A DNA stretch of 64,000 nucleotides from Spodoptera frugiperda (Eukaryota > Arthropoda > Insecta > Lepidoptera > Noctuidae), in assembly GCF_023101765.2 (NCBI RefSeq), contig NC_064228.1, positions 8,233,501 through 8,297,500 on the forward strand, given 5' to 3'. The translations under genes and the position numbers were made by a program. Below the pieces are notes generated by a model that had not been told where the DNA came from, searched no databases, and saw only the letters and a program-made list of their open reading frames with translations. Shown here piece after piece: positions 40,601-46,600 of this stretch (position 1 is the first letter of the stretch; each line of letters begins with the position of its first letter).

Positions 40601-43600
40601 GCGCAATTTCAGAGTCCGTGGCTTATATCTTTATCTATAATATATGTATAAAAATCAATTGCTGTTCTTATGCCTATACTCTACTGTACATATGCCTGTC
40701 TCCTATGGGGGTAGGCAGAGACAATAGACCTCCAATTGCTACGACTCTTACATACCTCTTTAGCTTTATCGACAGTTCATGACTCCTTTCATGCACGTTC
40801 GTTGGTTAAGGGTACTTTTAATTTGGCCATTCTTTAATCATGAATTTAACCAGCGAAATCAAGAAATAGTTAGCATGTAAATCACACGTAATATGAAGTA
40901 GAACAAATTGAGTACAATATGGCGACCGTTTAACCTAATTTTATGTAACGTAAGTTGTAATGAATTATATTGTAACATGGCAGCGAGTGGGTAATTAGTT
41001 AGTGTCAGGAGGTGTGTGACAGGGAGAGAGGGAGTGGGATAATGTTGCAGTTTTTTAATTAGGTGGGTACTAATTACATTGGTAAAGTAAAAAGAAAAAA
41101 AATAAGTATTTTTACCGAATTCTGAGACTCTGAGGGATACTATACATTTAAAACTGTTACTACTAATAATTGGTGATGACAGGGTATGAAAATTAGAAAT
41201 CTATTTAGTCCATCAGATAGGCAATGAAAAAATATTAGACTTACTTACTTTTTTCTAACAATACTTAGATAAAACGAATAAAAGTTTAGGAGTCATTTCT
41301 GCGTATAAAATGTACCTAGAACTGACGTTCCGCGATATTTCAAATTTATATACATATCTTCGAAAGTATTTGTTTTCATAAGAGAATTTTTTTTCTACGT
41401 TTCTAATAATTTCATTTACATTCATCTACAAGACGGACAATCAAATAAAAAAATGTCATCTATATGTCATCTATTGGGGTTCGAACGCAAAACCCAAAAC
41501 CCTATCTTCTGTAAAACACCCCCGATCTTTGAGAAATGACAAATGACTACTATAATAGAACGTGTTAAATAGTTTCATTTTAGCAAACAAAATAATAGGT
41601 CCTATTTATTAAACAGCTACATTTATCACTTTTAACTTATCACAGAGCTGGTCTTGCCTTATCAAGCTAATGTCAGTGTCGTTGCCCATACGCATACAAT
41701 CTGTATGTCCGTATATGTCGAGCTGTCTTTAATATTCGAGACATATCGAAATGAGTCTCTATGTAGAACAACTTACAAAGTTATCCGTACAGTTGTTAGT
41801 GGCGCTACAGTCTTTTCTTATGGAATAAGCCGGTAAAAGCCTTTAAAAGAGACCTCTGATTTTGTTCTCTTCTCAGAGTAGTCGGATAGGAAATGCCGGC
41901 CTCATCTAGCTATTTGAAATATTGACGTGTAAAAGTGTTATTTTATAATCTATTTAAAGAAATAAATATCACTTCATCATTTCATTTCATATCATTTCAT
42001 AATTTCAAACGTGCAGACGTATCACCGGATGGTAAGCAATCGCCGCCGCCCATGGACACTTGATACACCAGAGGCGTTACAAGTGCGTTGTCGGCCTTTT
42101 AGGGGTTATGAATTTGTTGAGGAATCGGGGATTGGAAAGATTGGGAAGGGGAGTAATTGGGCCTCCGGTAACCTCACTCAAACAACACAAGCGTTGTTTC
42201 ACGTCGGTTTTCAGTAAGGCCGCATCTCTCCGGTCGAGCCGGCCTATTCATGCCGAAGCATGGCTCTTCGTTCTTTAGATAAAGCCCAAAGGTTTTAAGT
42301 AAAGAAGATGTTAGTTCCGATTTTGTCCACCCGCAGAATGTAAGTTGGTGAATGCTTAGAGCTGTTTAAGTTCATAGTTAGCTGATGTCATCGTGTTTTC
42401 GAGCAAAAACACTTGGAAAATACGACAAAATCTTAAGTTTGGTGTAACGTTTTTTATGTTAAACTGTTATGTGATACTAAGAGATTGTCATTTTTGACTT
42501 GTATTTAAGTTAATGCCTTCGTGGTTTCTGAGTTATGTCGGTGACCTGATTTTTGGGCCTTTTTTAAATTGAAGTTATTTAATTATTCGGAAGTGTCTTT
42601 AGTAAAGATATGATGCGTAATACTCAAAGCATTGTCGAGATTTTCATATGTTATGTATATGTTCAGAACAACTTTTAATTCTTCTTTATTTAACACATTC
42701 CTGGACAGTACTTTCTCACAGGTTGCATCTACTGAAACCATTTTTTTCGTACATTGCCCACAGGCGTAGTGTCACATAATGTAACAACATAAAATAATGT
42801 TGTGACAGTACAAAAGTCATAATTACCTATACCTGTGGTGATAGTACAACATGCCATTCTTTACGATAATATGAAAAATCGGTCGTTATGTGGCGTACCG
42901 ATTTGATGCAAGTAAAAAACTGATACGTCGACAGGCGTACTGCAACTAAATAGGCGCTAGACAACGTTTTAATTTACCGTAGTATGAAAGTAATAAGTAC
43001 TGCTACGTCAGCATTAATAGCTCAAACCAATTGTTCTGTGTCCGAATTATTTATATTTTTTCTATGTACTTCGTTCATGGTCAATTGTTTATTCGACCAA
43101 TAAACTGCTATAATTTATTCCAAAATTAGACTACCTTCCGTTTCCTTAACTTCATAAAAAACTAGATAATATCTATACTGTTTAAATAAGTATATAAATA
43201 AGTAAAAACATAGCATTATTATCAAGAAATGGAGCGCGAAACAATTAGATGGCCTCTCCATTGTAATAATATTTATTTCCTCAAATAATTGCAACAAAAA
43301 GGTTGTATTCTATGGTGGTTTTTAATCTGTGGCTACAAGGTGTTATGTCATTGTGACGTTTTTATCGTAATTATAGATTAAAAAAGTTATAATTTTTTGT
43401 AATGGCAATATTACGGTGACACCTGTCAGTTATTGGTAGATTGTTCTTTTTTTGAATTATGATCGGTAATGGCTGGGTGAGACTTGGTTTTTTGTTTGCA
43501 AATTGAATTTATTTTCTTTTTGTTGATTGTTCACAGTTAATTAGATACTGTCATAATTACCTAATGGTACGTGAAAACGTTTAGATTGTTTAGTTAAAAT

Positions 43601-46600
43601 ATAACTTGTTACAACCAGTCTCAACATTGTGTCTTATGATATTCTAACTTCACAATTTATTATCTAGACTTTTATTTTATTAGACTGCACGGTTGACGCG
43701 GTGCCTGGGCAATCGGCTGCCATGCAACTTGTAGCGGGTTCGATTCCCGCACGGAGCAACTCTTTATGTGATCTATAAATTGTTGTTTCGGTTCTGGGTG
43801 TCATGTGTATGTGAACTTGTATGTTTGTACCAACGACATAAGGGAAAATCCTAGTGTGAGGCAACGTTTAAAAAAATAGGGCATAGTTTAATGCATCACC
43901 AAAGAAGATTCTCTTAGCATTGTCAAAAAATGCCCGTGTGAATGACATAACAAAAGAAAAAACTATAAGAAACTAGATTCCAAGGGAAGTAGGTTTTCCC
44001 AACCCATCACGAATTATGAATGGTTATCCGTCAATAATTGTCACTTACAATTACGATCAGATTTTTTAACCAGCGGCAATCTTTTTGTTGTAGTCATTTC
44101 CGTTAGTTAGTTAGTAGTTACTGCTTATACAATGTTATGTAAGTATTTAACTTAACCGTGATTTTCTAGGTTAAGTTTCCTGGTAAGAAAGTCTGTTTTA
44201 TTCAGTTGTTGAGCGGTTTGTTATAATATTGAATTTGTTATATTACTTGTCACTGCTATCTTTAAATAGGAATGACATTGATTGGTGTATAAAAAATTCA
44301 ATATCTATTTAGTCTGTCAGTTAGTTAATTAAGAAATATTAAACACGTAATTTTTATTTTAAACAATACAATATAAAACGAATCAAAGTTTAGGAATGGG
44401 AGCAAATACGTCATTTCTACGTACAAAATATACATAGAACATCACGCGACATTTCAAATCAATTTATCTTCGAAAGTTCTTATTTGTTTCCGTAAGAAAA
44501 TAAAAATACGTGTCTAATATTTTAAAATAATCTACAAGACGGACATTAAAATAAAAATTAGTCATCTACTCTATTATAATAATTGTGTCTTGACAAAACA
44601 GAGTTAACAATAACTTGTTAGTTACTCAATCTAACCAACAATAGTTATATGCTATCTAACTAGCACTACTTATTTCACCCACTAACTTAAAAACTTATCT
44701 TTAAACATCTGAAGTTAGTTGTCAATTAGTACTGTTGGGGACTACTAACTCTGCTTACGACAATTAGAGTTACCTAGTGTGTTCCGGTTCCAATGGTAAG
44801 GATGTCGATTGTTCGTAGTAATTATAAGTACAAACGTATGTACAGTGGAGGACAGATCCGCTTGATCATTTTAAAATTTTGCTTGCTTGAACCCAGCTCA
44901 TCTAATAGAAAAGCGATAATGTCATAGCTCAATGCCGGCGTCATCTAGTTATATTTCAAAGATTGATGTGTAAAAGTGTTATTTTGTTTGTGCAGAAATA
45001 AATATCATTTCATAATCATTATCATTTATCAGTGACGCAACACGTAGGTATAATCCCTTAGTCAGTGGTGCGTTTCATGTTGTTCATTAACCACCCTGCT
45101 CATTCTTCAATTCAAGGTCATGAGGCGGGGGCTAGACAGCAGATCTCATCAGGTGCAAGCAAACATTAACTTAGTGGTGGTCAAGCGCATGTGACCACCA
45201 TTGTACATAGATACAGGTAAGTAATTTCTGCTTTGTTTCTGAGAATGTTCCACAACGAAATCGATAAGATAGGTTTTGCTTATTTGCCGATGATTTCGTT
45301 GAAGTTCTTAGAGTATCCGGTATCCAGAAAATATATTTTACGCGGTTGTACACAATGCTAGTATTGTATCATGGCTGTTTTCTGAGAAACCATGGTGGTA
45401 TTACTCCGGTGAAGCATGGCTCTTCCTCGTGATCTGGACGTCAAAGGACAAGGTATACTATTCACTTGGGACCTGAAGATACCCAGGGTGATAAGCATTT
45501 GCATTGGCATTCTTTTCTAGAATCTATATCTAAAACTCGCGATAAAGTGAAATCTAGATAGTTATTACATACGGCTAGGGTATGTGAAGTGCAGGGAAGG
45601 CGGCAGCACAGTGGTTATGTGCTGCCGTGTAACTCGCACAGCGAGGCTCAAGGGAGACGCTCTTACTATGGATGCGCCGTATTGGTTTCGCATCGTAAGG
45701 GCTCCGGGATAGGCCTGCCTATTAGATGACCCGGTGCCCCTCACAGGTGCTAGGTGTTAATGAGGTAAAATCTTCATAGTCTTTCTCCTCATAAAAACTA
45801 GGCGCCTTATAAAGGTTTCTCCCGTCACCAAAAAGGGTATGTGAAGTGACTTCCGTCTCATCCGACAACAACAGGCTATCTGCCATATTCAGAGACATTT
45901 TTAATAGATTTCTTAAACTATTACACAGTAATGATCTTGTTCAGAAAACAATTGCTAAGGACTTGGTTAAGTAACCAACAAATGACTCTGAGTGCGGCAG
46001 TTAATGTCATTATAACATTAATTACTTAGTTGATGTAGATTCACAGTGATACACTGATGTTTTTGATACGACAGTGTGATATACTTTCACACGCATATAT
46101 CTAGTTATAATTATGTATGTTTGTATGTATGTTACTAATGCGGTAACGTCTTGTGATCTCCAACTCATGAATATGTATGAGCAACAAAATAATTGTTGTT
46201 TTTAACTAAGATTTGTGTTGAGAATGTAAAAAGAGTGTACCTTTGTAATTAGTAATTAAGATTCTTGTTGTTATGCCGCTATTGTTTGTAGTCTGGTATA
46301 GGGTGAGTGTGAAGCTATTTGTTTGTGGGTTAGTAATAATAGATCTCCCGATCGATTTCGATCACGGTGGCCAGTCTGTCTAACTAGACTAGTCCCCTAC
46401 GCAGGAGATATTATAGTGCACAAGTGTGTGCGCCTAAGTGCAATGTGCATATTAAGTGATCCGAAGAACAGAACTAGCGCCTTTGGTTGTCAAACTTACG
46501 AACTACTTGTCTCTCAATTGACTGCACGGTTGGCGCGGTGGTTGGGCTCGCGCTGGCGCTCAATGTGTAGCGAATTCAATTCCATGGACGGACCACAGAG

